DNA of 18,560 bases from Phoronis ovalis. Its lineage: Eukaryota > Phoronida > Phoronidae. This document shows positions 9,712 through 17,613 of the stretch, piece by piece; positions within the stretch are counted from its first letter, which is position 1, and each line of letters opens with the position of its first letter. Where the stretch lies: NCBI GenBank assembly GCA_028565635.1, contig JAOXYB010017807.1, forward strand, positions 1-18,560, written 5' to 3'. Made by a program: the position numbers and the translations under genes. Below the pieces are notes generated by a model, which was not told the origin of the DNA, made no database searches, and saw only the letters and a program-made list of their open reading frames with translations.

Positions 9712-10047
9712 CCCGGGGGGGCAGTCAATATGAAAGTGGGTACCCATGTTACAACATGGCTTTTCAAAAAAAAACCTAACAAAGTGAAATTCTGCAAAAA
9801 ATATACCCTAAGGCCTAAGGAAGAAAGTTTTTTGAAAAAATACACCCCTAATGAAGTGACTTTTGGGAAAAACACCCCTAACAGAGTGTCACACCACCAA
9901 AAATCTACCCCTTTTCATGATTTTAGCCAAAAAACAGACCCTAAGCACATAACGCGTGTTACGCCCGGCGGTTGAAAAAGCATACCCTTTCATGCGAAAT
10001 TTTATTGGAACATGCGTATCCACTTTCATATTGACTGCCCCCCGGGG
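9712..10047. mobile_element. 336-bp non-autonomous inverted-repeat element (MITE-like), copy 1
   Basis: The left end reads CCCGGGGGGGCAGTCAATAT then GAAAGTGG. The right end, reverse-complemented, reads CCCCGGGGGGCAGTCAATAT then GAAAGTGG, giving about 28 bp of near-perfect terminal inverted repeat with weaker similarity further in. TCTGGAAT at 9704-9711 and TCTAGAAT at 10048-10055 look like an 8-bp target-site duplication with one difference. There is no transposase frame, so it would be moved in trans. An 8-bp duplication is seen for hAT and P superfamilies, but the G-rich tips do not clearly match either, so I leave the superfamily open. The interior is a degenerate tandem array, listed separately. 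Confidence 0.75.
9766..9998. repeat. Degenerate ~31-bp tandem array inside the inverted-repeat element
   Basis: A core of the form AAAAAnACACCCTAA followed by about 15 bases (often nAGTGACTTTTG) recurs about seven times. The ACCC-type core falls near 9774, 9805, 9844, 9874, 9907, 9938 and 9984, with spacings of 31, 39, 30, 33, 31 and 46. The 39-bp step contains a duplicated CCTAAGG. The periodicity makes the plus-strand frame 9688-9975 encode a repeating K-K-x-T-P-N-x-V-x-F pattern, which is a by-product and not a protein domain. Confidence 0.6.
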
Positions 10048-10055
10048 TCTAGAAT
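10048..10055. repeat. Putative 8-bp target-site duplication, right
   Basis: TCTAGAAT directly follows the right inverted repeat and matches the left flank TCTGGAAT at seven of eight positions. Confidence 0.55.
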
Positions 10056-10310
10056 ATGCCATATTCCATGATTACAAACCTGCACATACAAGATAAGGCA
10101 ACATAAGATGGGTTCTTAAAACTCAATTTAATTATATTTGAATTATGTGTTACATGATAAAAATTTTGCAACTGCAAACCTGGAATTAATAGTTTCTGAA
10201 AAAAGTCCTAAAAATTAATTCTTGCAGTTGCATTATGCCGTACTGATGTGCAAGTCAGATTTATTTTTGCAGACTTTTTGATATAGAAACAAACTTTCAA
10301 CTAGCTGTGG
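10048..10310. other. Spacer between the two element copies
   Basis: AT-rich intergenic sequence of about 260 bp between the two oppositely oriented element copies. No ORF, repeat or RNA gene recognised. Confidence 0.5.
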
Positions 10311-10428
10311 GAGTGTAACACGGGTTATGTTCTTTGATATGTTTTTTGCTCAAAATTATGAAAAGGGGTGTTTTTTTTAGAGGTATGACACTTTCTTTGG
10401 GTTATTTCTTAAAACGTTCACTTCGTAT

Positions 10429-10640
10429 ATAATGTATGTATGTATGTATATTTATTTACATTAATAATAGGCACAGGACCCTTGAATTACATGTGCAATG
10501 TTCAAGAGTATATTTATTATAATATAATGAACATGACCAATACAACTTGACATTTTTCCGATTTAGTTACTCCCAGTGTGTTATTTTTTTTGATCAACAG
10601 GTCACTATGACTGGTAATTTTGGAGATTAAGCCGATTTAA
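10429..10640. mobile_element. Unidentified ~210-bp insertion nested in element copy 2
   Basis: This stretch interrupts the alignment of copy 2 with copy 1. At one edge is a short ATGT tetranucleotide run (10433-10450) next to TATTTATTTACATT, which on the minus strand reads like an AATAAATA-(TACA)n tail of a retroposon. No coding or tRNA-like body is recognised, so the class is inference. Confidence 0.3.
10432..10450. repeat. ATGT tetranucleotide microsatellite
   Basis: Four to five imperfect TATG/TGTA units in a row between CGTATATA and TATTTATT. Confidence 0.7.
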
Positions 10641-10703
10641 GGGACACTCATAGGAGACTTTTTGAAATAGCCATGCTGGAACACGGGGGCCTACTTCATA
10701 TTG

Positions 10704-10715
10704 CCCCCCCCCCCC
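10704..10715. repeat. Poly-C tract at the element end
   Basis: Twelve C in a row end the second element copy, where copy 1 has the CCCCCCGGGG tip. Expansion of the G/C-rich terminus is likely. Confidence 0.75.
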
Positions 10716-11818
10716 AGATCCACGTGTTTAGATCGATACTGGCAAAACTAAAACATATCATAACATGAACACTACCCAACTGCTCGAATTCAGTGCAAAT
10801 CCGAAAGACTATGCATTTGTACTGCAGAGCCGCATAATCCTGCAAGCATGACCCTACTATGGACACTTACGTCTTGTTCGTAGGGTCCTGACCACCTCAT
10901 ATCTCAAACAAGCCGAAGTTCAACAGGACTAATAGCGGCAGTGCTTGTTTATGCCCATGTATAGTAGTATACGGATGGTCGGTGTGTGAAAAAACAAAAA
11001 AACTCGGGCCAAATGACAAAAACATGGAATTGCAAGTTCCAAACTTTACTGTCCTCTTTTAGTATTACTAAGCACAACATGGAATTACTCAAAGAATCCT
11101 TAGCTTTCTGAAATAAACCTGAATAGCGATTAAACTTTCATAATTTACCCGGAATTGAATGTCAGTTATTCCGAAGATGAAAATCAATGTCCCTTTTTTT
11201 CCAATATGGCGCTTAAATTCAGCGGAAGTTGATCTATTAGTTTTAATATTCGACGATTTGCAATGCAGCCGTCAGTGAGGAATAAGGATGGATGAAAGGA
11301 AATCCACATGATGAAAATTTAAAGTCAGCTTTGAGAAAAATATAAGCCACTTACAAATGCTAGGTTATAATTTGAATGTAAATGAAAACAAAAATATAAT
11401 TGAGCACCTGTCAAATTTATCTACTAGACAGTAGCCGGCTGTAATTGGTTTTTATGATTAAATTCATTGCCGGTACTGTTGCCAAGGACTTTGGCTAGCT
11501 CCTTCCGTCTTCTGTTTTTTTTTTCTGCCTTGATGGAAAAGATCTGGAAAGCAAAAAGATTAAATTTTTATTCAGTCATTGGAATTTGGAGATTATCTTC
11601 TGTTTAATATAAACATTACAAAATAAAGGGATAAACAAAATGCTTTGAAGTGATCTATAGTAAGCAACTAGACATAGCTAGAAACAGCCAGACATAGTCC
11701 CTCCCCCATAGTAGGAAATCATGTCAGTTAGAAATACGCTTCTTCAATCTATTAAATGTGTCAACAGGCCCGACACACTGTGTTACTAATTTAGCAGACA
11801 CTTGAAACCATGAACGAC
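10716..11818. other. Intergenic region upstream of the myosin promoter
   Basis: No ORF of note. It contains an 8-bp inverted pair GACCCTAC (10850-10857) and GTAGGGTC (10880-10887), a YY1/ETS-like pair at 11203-11229, and otherwise AT-rich text. A T-run near 11514-11523 is simple sequence. Confidence 0.45.
11203..11229. promoter_or_regulatory. YY1-like and ETS-like site pair (candidate TATA-less promoter)
   Basis: AATATGGCGC at 11203-11212 fits the YY1 core ATGGCG, and GCGGAAGT at 11222-11229 fits an ETS site, 10 bp apart. In animals these two motifs often sit close to transcription starts of TATA-less genes. It lies about 2.2 kb upstream of the minus-strand MEI1-like start and 1.1 kb upstream of the myosin start, so it could belong to either or to neither. 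Confidence 0.25.
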
Positions 11819-11840
11819 CAGCTGCTTGTTCCTTATATGG
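11819..11840 (+). promoter_or_regulatory. E-box and CArG box upstream of the myosin gene
   Basis: CAGCTG (11819-11824), a bHLH/MyoD-type E-box, is followed by CCTTATATGG (11831-11840), a perfect CC(A/T)6GG serum-response-factor site. The pair is typical of muscle gene control regions and lies about 490 bp upstream of the predicted start. A second CAGCTG is at 12123-12128. Function is inferred from motif and position only. Confidence 0.45.
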
Positions 11841-12239
11841 TACTGGAATACCCTTATCGTATGAACTAATACAAACTTGAAATCTATATTGTTTTGACTT
11901 AATTTCTATATTTAATCAAGTTATCAAATTTATTTTTGCTCCTTTTTAGCACGCTTTATAACATCCATGCTGGATTTAAATAGCAAATGACAGAACATTT
12001 TGTACAACTGTCTCTAAAATTTCAATTTTCTGACATGATTGCATGACCTTTTGTAGCCTGTTTCCTATCAATAAATAGATCTCGTGTCTTTACCCCTATC
12101 AACTCAGCCTATTTTGTAGAACCAGCTGGGAGATTTTGTGGAATAAATAGAAAGCATTCTTCACATTTTTTTTCTACCAAATTGAGCAAATCCCACCCAC
12201 TAGTTGTATAAACTTTTTTCATTGGCTATTAATCTAGAA

Positions 12240-12249
12240 ATTGGCCAAT
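12240..12249. promoter_or_regulatory. Palindromic CCAAT box
   Basis: ATTGGCCAAT is a perfect palindrome presenting CCAAT on both strands, about 50-60 bp upstream of the TATA box, the usual distance for an NF-Y site. Confidence 0.5.
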
Positions 12250-12285
12250 CACACATAAGTTTTTATTTTATGTGAAGCCGGTCCG

Positions 12286-12293
12286 TGACGTCA
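12286..12293. promoter_or_regulatory. Full consensus CRE (TGACGTCA)
   Basis: The 8-bp palindrome TGACGTCA, the canonical CREB/ATF site, lies 8 bp upstream of the TATA box. It is in a GC-rich patch that stands out from the AT-rich surroundings and suggests cAMP- or ATF-linked input to the myosin promoter. Confidence 0.55.
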
Positions 12294-12301
12294 CCTAGGG
12301 G

Positions 12302-12309
12302 TATAAAAG
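12302..12309 (+). promoter_or_regulatory. TATA box of the myosin heavy chain promoter
   Basis: TATAAAAG at 12302-12309 fits the TATA consensus. A start 25-30 bp downstream, near TTACAGAG at 12326-12333, would give a short first exon ending at the perfect donor GTAAGTG at 12344. Confidence 0.7.
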
Positions 12310-12329
12310 CAGTTTGCAGGTTGATTACA

Positions 12330-12343
12330 GAGAACGGCTTTGA
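12330..12343 (+). other. Myosin heavy chain non-coding exon 1 (start approximate)
   Basis: A very short leader exon is inferred between the predicted start (about 12330, from the TATA box) and donor GTAAGTG at 12344. Non-coding first exons are usual in muscle myosin genes. The 5' border could be several bases off. Confidence 0.5.
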
Positions 12344-12735
12344 GTAAGTGTTTCTTGAGATTTATGAAATGTTGTTTCCGCCGATGATTTCACATTAAGT
12401 AATTATTGTGCGTTCGATGTCATTAAGGTCATGCAGTTGGATTTCATTTTAAGTTTATGAAGTTTGCAAATCGCAATGTTTGGTTTTTAAATATTCGACA
12501 TCGGGAGTTTTTTCAGTAAATGTTTCGATAAAACTTATAAGCATCGGAGAATTTGGAAACCGCTTAGTACTTCTATTTTATAAATTTAAAGTTGGATATA
12601 GATTGGAGATTTAAAAGCATCGAGAAAGCAAAACCTCTCTCGGCTAGGATATCAGTCTTGCAATGTTTTTCAGAATAGCTATTTCACGCAAGTATTTTCT
12701 TTTCGTTGAATGTGGCATGTCTAATTGTATTGCAG
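12344..12735 (+). other. Myosin intron 1 (392 bp, in the 5' UTR)
   Basis: The intron runs from GTAAGTG to the acceptor ctaattgtattgcag. It contains CTTCTATTTTATAAAT at about 12570, which is one base off a MEF2 site, and an imperfect hairpin CGAGAAAG/CTCTCTCG near 12620-12650. First introns of muscle genes often carry enhancers, but nothing here proves it. Confidence 0.5.
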
Positions 12736-13062
12736 GTTGTTCTAGAGCTGTTCTGAAATAAAGGAGATACTGACCGTGTGTGTTAGTTCTCATAGTCCAG
12801 AGTCTGATTCTAGTTCAAGCACATTTCGTTCGTTTCGTGTGTCTTTGGCAATACATAAACCGCCAAGATGTCGTACGATCCATATGATGAGGATATGAAG
12901 TATCTGGCTGTCGACAAAAAGCAGCTGATGAAAGATCAAGCAGCAATGGTTGCTGAGGGCAAAAAATTGTGCTTCGTACCAGATGAGAAGGATGGTTATG
13001 TTACTGGTGAAATCCAAAGTACGAAGGGCGATGAAGTCACAGTCCGCACCTCAACTGGAAAC
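12736..13062 (+). CDS. Mhc: Myosin exon 2: 5' UTR plus residues 1-65
   Basis: The acceptor tgcag ends at 12735; 132 bases of leader precede the ATG at 12868, which sits in a good context (CCGCCAAGATGT). Coding part 12868-13062 is 65 codons and ends in phase 0 at TCAACTGGAAAC before the consensus donor GTAAGTTT. If unspliced, the frame would read on to a stop at 13126-13128, so intron retention gives a truncated product. Confidence 0.93.
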
Positions 13063-16000
13063 GTAAGTTTTCGTAAAATGCAACTTTGCTATATTTATTG
13101 CGAGTATCAGCAATTAAATGCCAAATAAAGAAACTACTGATTGCCAAATAGACAGCATGCATGCACTTGATTATTTTTGTAGAAAATTTTAAGTAATAGA
13201 AGTCTTAACTGTCATCCTGTTGTATGTCAAGTAAAAAAATGGAAGCTATGCAATTACAAATGTTATGAATAAATGTACATAGTATTAGAGAGGGAATATC
13301 TCATTGTATTTTGAAATTATTGCAGGTTGTTACACTAAAGAAAGATGATGTCAATCAAATGAACCCTCCAAAATTCGAGAAATGTGAAGATATGGCTAAC
13401 TTGACATACTTGAATGAAGCTGCTGTCTTACATAACTTAAAACAAAGATATTATGGCCAACTTATTTATGTAAGTAGTTTTTAAGAAAATTCCAAAGATG
13501 CTTTGTGGTTAGAATCACACTTGCAAATGCTATGCCTCTTTAGACTAAGAAAAGTTTAGTTGGTGTGTTTTGGTATCCATGCTCAGTGTTGGTCATTTAG
13601 AAATGCTATAATGTATCGCATGCAGTTTATTTTGAAATCCAGTGGATATGATATGACATTTTCCAATATATTCGAAGTAGGTATGATATGGGACATTTTG
13701 CACAAAAAGCCCCACCCCGTAGAAAGCATCCTAGTTTATCCGCAAATGTGTAATATATATATATTACCATAAGTACATTGTGGGGTTGTTGATTCAAGCT
13801 CAATAGCATCTAGAAAAGTCAACATTTATATGGAATATATTCAGGTCTTGGCTTTCACTCATGTGGATTATATTATGTTTATAGTTAAATAAACTTTGGC
13901 CAAATGAGCTTGAAATATCATTTGTATAAAAGCTACAATAATTTGACTTGATGCATCAGATCACATTTTGGAAACTATGTTTCAAACATTAAACTTTTTC
14001 CCCTATTCCATTCCTGTTTCATGTCTTCCACTGCAACCATATACTGAAATGTTTGTGGTCATTCATTCCTTAACATTTCTTACAATCTTGGCTTGAGGTT
14101 TATATGTATTTTGTGGAGTAAATCACTGTAGCTGTACATCAGGTACATATTTTCATGAAAAGAAAAGAGTTTTAAATGGTTAGGGTTTAAATCAGGTTAT
14201 TAACAGTTCTTCAAACAGATTAGTTTTAAATCCTTAAAAAGAGTGACTAGGGAATACTTTATCCATATTCAGTGGCCTATGTTTATATACATGCTGCAAA
14301 TATGTATAGGTAAACTGTCTATAAGTCATACATTGTTTGTGTACAAAAGTATATTAAGAGCCCCCTGACAATGGATAAGATCGTTGTACAATACATGACT
14401 TGTAGTTTAAGTAGGTTTAGGTGATAGGAATTGGGTACTAATCTAACCAGAAAACTTTTGAACAGAAAATTCTTATGAGTGGCAGAGAATGCCTAGATAA
14501 TCTCATCTTTTCTACAGTCTAGTTGTCATTATACAATTATTACAAATTAGTCTATAAGTCTCCAACTGTGACAATTCAGGTAAACCCAGAGCCTGTTTTT
14601 CTTATAATGTTTAAGTTTTGTGGGGAGGAAACAGTTAAATCTTTATTCTTGACCATAAACTAGTAAAATTTGCCTCAAAACATCATAAAATTTATTTGCA
14701 TTGGTAATTTAAGGCTAAATGTATTTCTTGTATTGTAAGGGTTGATGAGTGGGCTTGCAGTGGGCAATTCAACACAGCTATAAGTCTGCCCTGAAGTAAT
14801 TGACAAGAAAAACTACATTTGACAAGTTAATAGATAAGAGATATCAATAAACCAAATATTGTCTTTTGATAATGGTCATAAATTCCAATTGTAGAACACA
14901 ATGTTAAGTTGTTTTCTATTGAGCAATACCAACATAGCATGGGTGTCTATTTTTACAAATGTTTGGCAACAGCTATAAATTTAAATCTTTATTAAAATCA
15001 ATTAGTCATATTGAACCTATACTAAAATGCAAATTAGCTTCTGAAATGCCAAGTTTGTTTATTTGCAAGTATGACATTTCATTTATTACAGTTTGAAGCA
15101 AAGGCAAAAAAAAACTGAATAACATATTATTTAGAATTCGTTATTTCCAGTATCAAATTGATGCATTTGAATCTATTTCAGAATAGTTCTCTCTGAGTAG
15201 ATTGTTATCCCTATCCCCAATAGTTTTGAAATGTGTAATCAATTGAGCAGGTAAATGAACTCAGGCAGAAGTAGATAATATAACTATTAAAAACATGAAA
15301 TTAAATGGAAATGTTGTCTCTGTGAAATGTTTATTCTGACTGAAATCTTTTACCCAACTTGTGTATGACTTCTTCTGTCTTGAGAAACAGTTTTAGGAAT
15401 TAGAATGTCTTCAACACAAGGAAGCACTTTAATGGAAAAGTAATTGTCTTAAGCTGAGCTTGTATAAGAAAATTAGATTGTTCTTTAAGTGCCTTGGGAA
15501 TTGAGAAATTAGTCATGCTGTTCAAAAATATGCTTGATTTAATCCTAAGGGTGTTAAAAACTTGATGTAAATATGTACCCTACTAATTAAAATAATTTGA
15601 TAAACTGTGTATTACCTTGCAACAAGGTGGGATATATTGTTATTTAGTGTACTGCTCCAGTTTCTGCCCACTAGGCTATGCATTTCTGGAGCAATGTATT
15701 AGTGTTGCTATTAATTGCCAGCAGATATTATATTTCCAGAAATAGACTAGCTTTACTGTGGCTACTAATACCATATTCAAATATGGTAGGCATTGAGAGT
15801 ATATTGCTTAGCTCTTCTGTATATGGAATCTGTCCATAAACACTTAGCTTTAAGGTATAAGTTTGCCTTGCAAGTCATGTATATAAATATAAAACAAACC
15901 AAGGACAAATATTAACCACCTATCTAGATTAACACCACAAGCTACTGCCTGGCCTTTCCTCAAACTTCCAAAGCAAACAGTACTAAACCAAACACTACAA

Positions 16001-17613
16001 AACCAGTGGAGTTATAAGGTTTAATTGCCTGTCTATTTACACATTTTAACCCTGGCCCTGTTAAATGATATTGCATTATGCCTACCTAAACACAAACTGT
16101 CTAATAAGTAACATAGGTACAAAATACAGAAAAATACTACATTAATATCTGTATTATGTTTGCCATGCAATATTTATAACAAAAGTTGAAATACCAGACA
16201 TTGTCCCCAGTTGTGGCTTGATGGTTTACTTATACTAGGAACCACACAGCAGGTTTGTTTAGAATCTAAATACTGTCTAATGAAGACCTGTACAGATCTT
16301 GGGAGATTTTTCAATGGAATTCAAATATTTGTAGGCTCCTAGCCTTCATGTCGGCTGGCAAACATATTAGAGAAATATCCCCTATTAATATAAAAAGGGA
16401 TTAAAATTTGATGTAAACACAAATTCAGTTGAATTTTTTTTTCCAAAAAAATTTGTTTTGGTGCCTAAGGCTAGCAAATTATAGAGATGCATTTAACTGC
16501 CCAATTTCAGGTGGTGTTATTAAAGTTTATTACATAATTTTCTATTTTGTACCTATGTCATGCCTCTCCATTAACATGAATAGTAGTCTGTATGCAGTGT
16601 TCACTAAAGACTGCATTGCTGGGAAGCCCAGATTTATTCATAGTATTTCTAAGGCCCACCACATATTTGTCTACTTATGGCATACTTTAAAAGGATTTAC
16701 AACTTAATGCCCATATATGGTAAAAAAGTAAACCTAAATAACCAGCCTGGAGCTCATGACATCTTTAGAATCTAGCTTTTGAATGGATTTAGATTTAGCA
16801 TTCCACCAGAAGTGTAGTTACATTTTTATTTGGTTATTAAATTATGACTTATAATATATATAAACAGTGTGAATAAACGTATTCTAACTTGCCATTGTGC
16901 ATTTTTATTGATATATAAAAGTTAATGTTATGCCTGTTTAATAGGCTATACAAATAACAGTCAATTGCTACGGTTCATTTGTTCTATTTTGTGGTTTGTT
17001 TTCAGTTCTTTATGTCAATTTACCTTTGGGTACATGAATGGAAAAAATGTTATATATGGTATCTTTCTATTTTGTTGTTCATAAACCAAAAATCCCCTAA
17101 AATGTGTCTAATCTGAATCAATTAAGAGACATCTGATCACGATTAATTATTAAAACAGACCTGAAAAACATTGCTTACAGTTCTTTATGCCAGAACAGTT
17201 AAAGTGCTTGTGAATGCTGTACCAGGTCAATGTTCTTTTCAATTTTCTGGAATTTGTGTTCTTCCAATGAAATTAACCAGACTTTTGGTGAACTGTTGGC
17301 ATAATTGCATATTTAATTATTTTATTGTCTTTTTCCATATTTTGCAGAGGTCTTTTGTAAAGTAATGCTTAAAACATGCTATTCCTAACCTTTTTTTAGA
17401 GAATTTTAACAAATAAAACAAAAAAAAATGTACATTTATGTCTCTGTTTCTTGCAGACATACTCAGGTCTTTTCTGTGTGGCCATCAACCCCTATAGAAG
17501 ACTTCCCATCTACACACAAAGCGTCGTCGACAAATACAGAGGCAAGAGAAGAAATGAAATGCCTCCTCATGTATTCTCAGTATCAGATAATGCATATTCG
17601 GACATGTTAACAG
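12868..17613 (+). CDS. Mhc: Muscle myosin heavy chain, N-terminal 165 residues (3 coding exons; continues beyond window)
   Basis: Exons 12868-13062, 13326-13469 and 17457-17613 join in frame. Residues 1-32 form the N-terminal lead ([20 protein letters not shown]). Residues ~33-80 form the SH3-like domain ([20 protein letters not shown], then VTLKKDDV). The motor domain begins with [61 protein letters not shown] and YSDMLT. These are signatures of conventional class II muscle myosin, the actin-activated ATPase of thick filaments. The P-loop, switches, actin-binding loops and coiled-coil rod lie beyond 18560. Position and 144/157-nt exon sizes agree with what I recall of vertebrate sarcomeric MYH genes. 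Muscle rather than non-muscle type is supported by sequence resemblance to scallop striated myosin and by the promoter. Confidence 0.95.
13326..13469 (+). CDS. Mhc: Myosin exon 3: residues 66-113
   Basis: The acceptor ttgaaattattgcag and donor GTAAGTAG bound 144 nt, phase 0-0. It encodes the end of the SH3-like domain ([11 protein letters not shown]) and the first motor helices ([37 protein letters not shown]). No stop in frame; near-invariant PPKFEK and LNEAxVLxNL motifs make this unambiguous. Confidence 0.95.
13470..17456 (+). other. Myosin intron 3 (about 4 kb)
   Basis: The interval between exons 3 and 4 is AT-rich. I looked for a second version of exon 4 (a TYSGLFC-like start after an acceptor) and saw none. 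A near-perfect 20-bp palindrome lies at 15769-15788. Plus-strand frames at 13560-13772, 16429-16707 and 17171-17365 have no myosin-like or other recognisable content. Confidence 0.6.
15769..15788. repeat. 20-bp near-perfect palindrome in myosin intron 3
   Basis: TACCATATTCAAATATGGTA is self-complementary except for its two central bases. It might be a binding site for a dimeric factor, or chance in AT-rich DNA. Confidence 0.5.
17457..17613 (+). CDS. Mhc: Myosin exon 4: residues 114-165
   Basis: The acceptor tctctgtttcttgcag and donor GTGAGAGG bound 157 nt, opening in phase 0 and leaving phase 1. It encodes [40 protein letters not shown] and [12 protein letters not shown]. The split codon G|.. 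fits the Asp or Glu that usually starts the following short exon before the P-loop. Confidence 0.95.

Larger units (their letters stand above)
10311..10715. mobile_element. Second, truncated and inverted copy of the element, interrupted
   Basis: Read on the minus strand, this region parallels copy 1. A G-run followed by CAATATGAAGTAGG and a GTGTTCCAGCATGGCTATTT stretch match the copy-1 end GTTACAACATGGCTTTTC. Later text (GTGTCATACCTCTAAAAA, CACCCCTTTTCATAATTTTG, AGCAAAAAACATATC, CATAACCCGTGTTAC) matches copy-1 bases 9887-9963. The inner half-end and terminal repeat beyond 10311 are missing. Bases about 10429-10640 have no copy-1 counterpart and appear inserted. Confidence 0.6.

Noticed and set aside
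12790-13017. 75-codon minus-strand frame
   Set aside because: It is the antisense shadow of myosin exon 2.
16429-16707. 92-codon plus-strand open frame in myosin intron 3
   Set aside because: Not myosin-like, has no suitable splice borders, and lacks recognisable motifs; treated as intron.
17171-17365. Plus-strand frame just before myosin exon 4, considered as an alternative exon
   Set aside because: Its translation does not resemble the TYSGLFC region or any neighbouring myosin exon.
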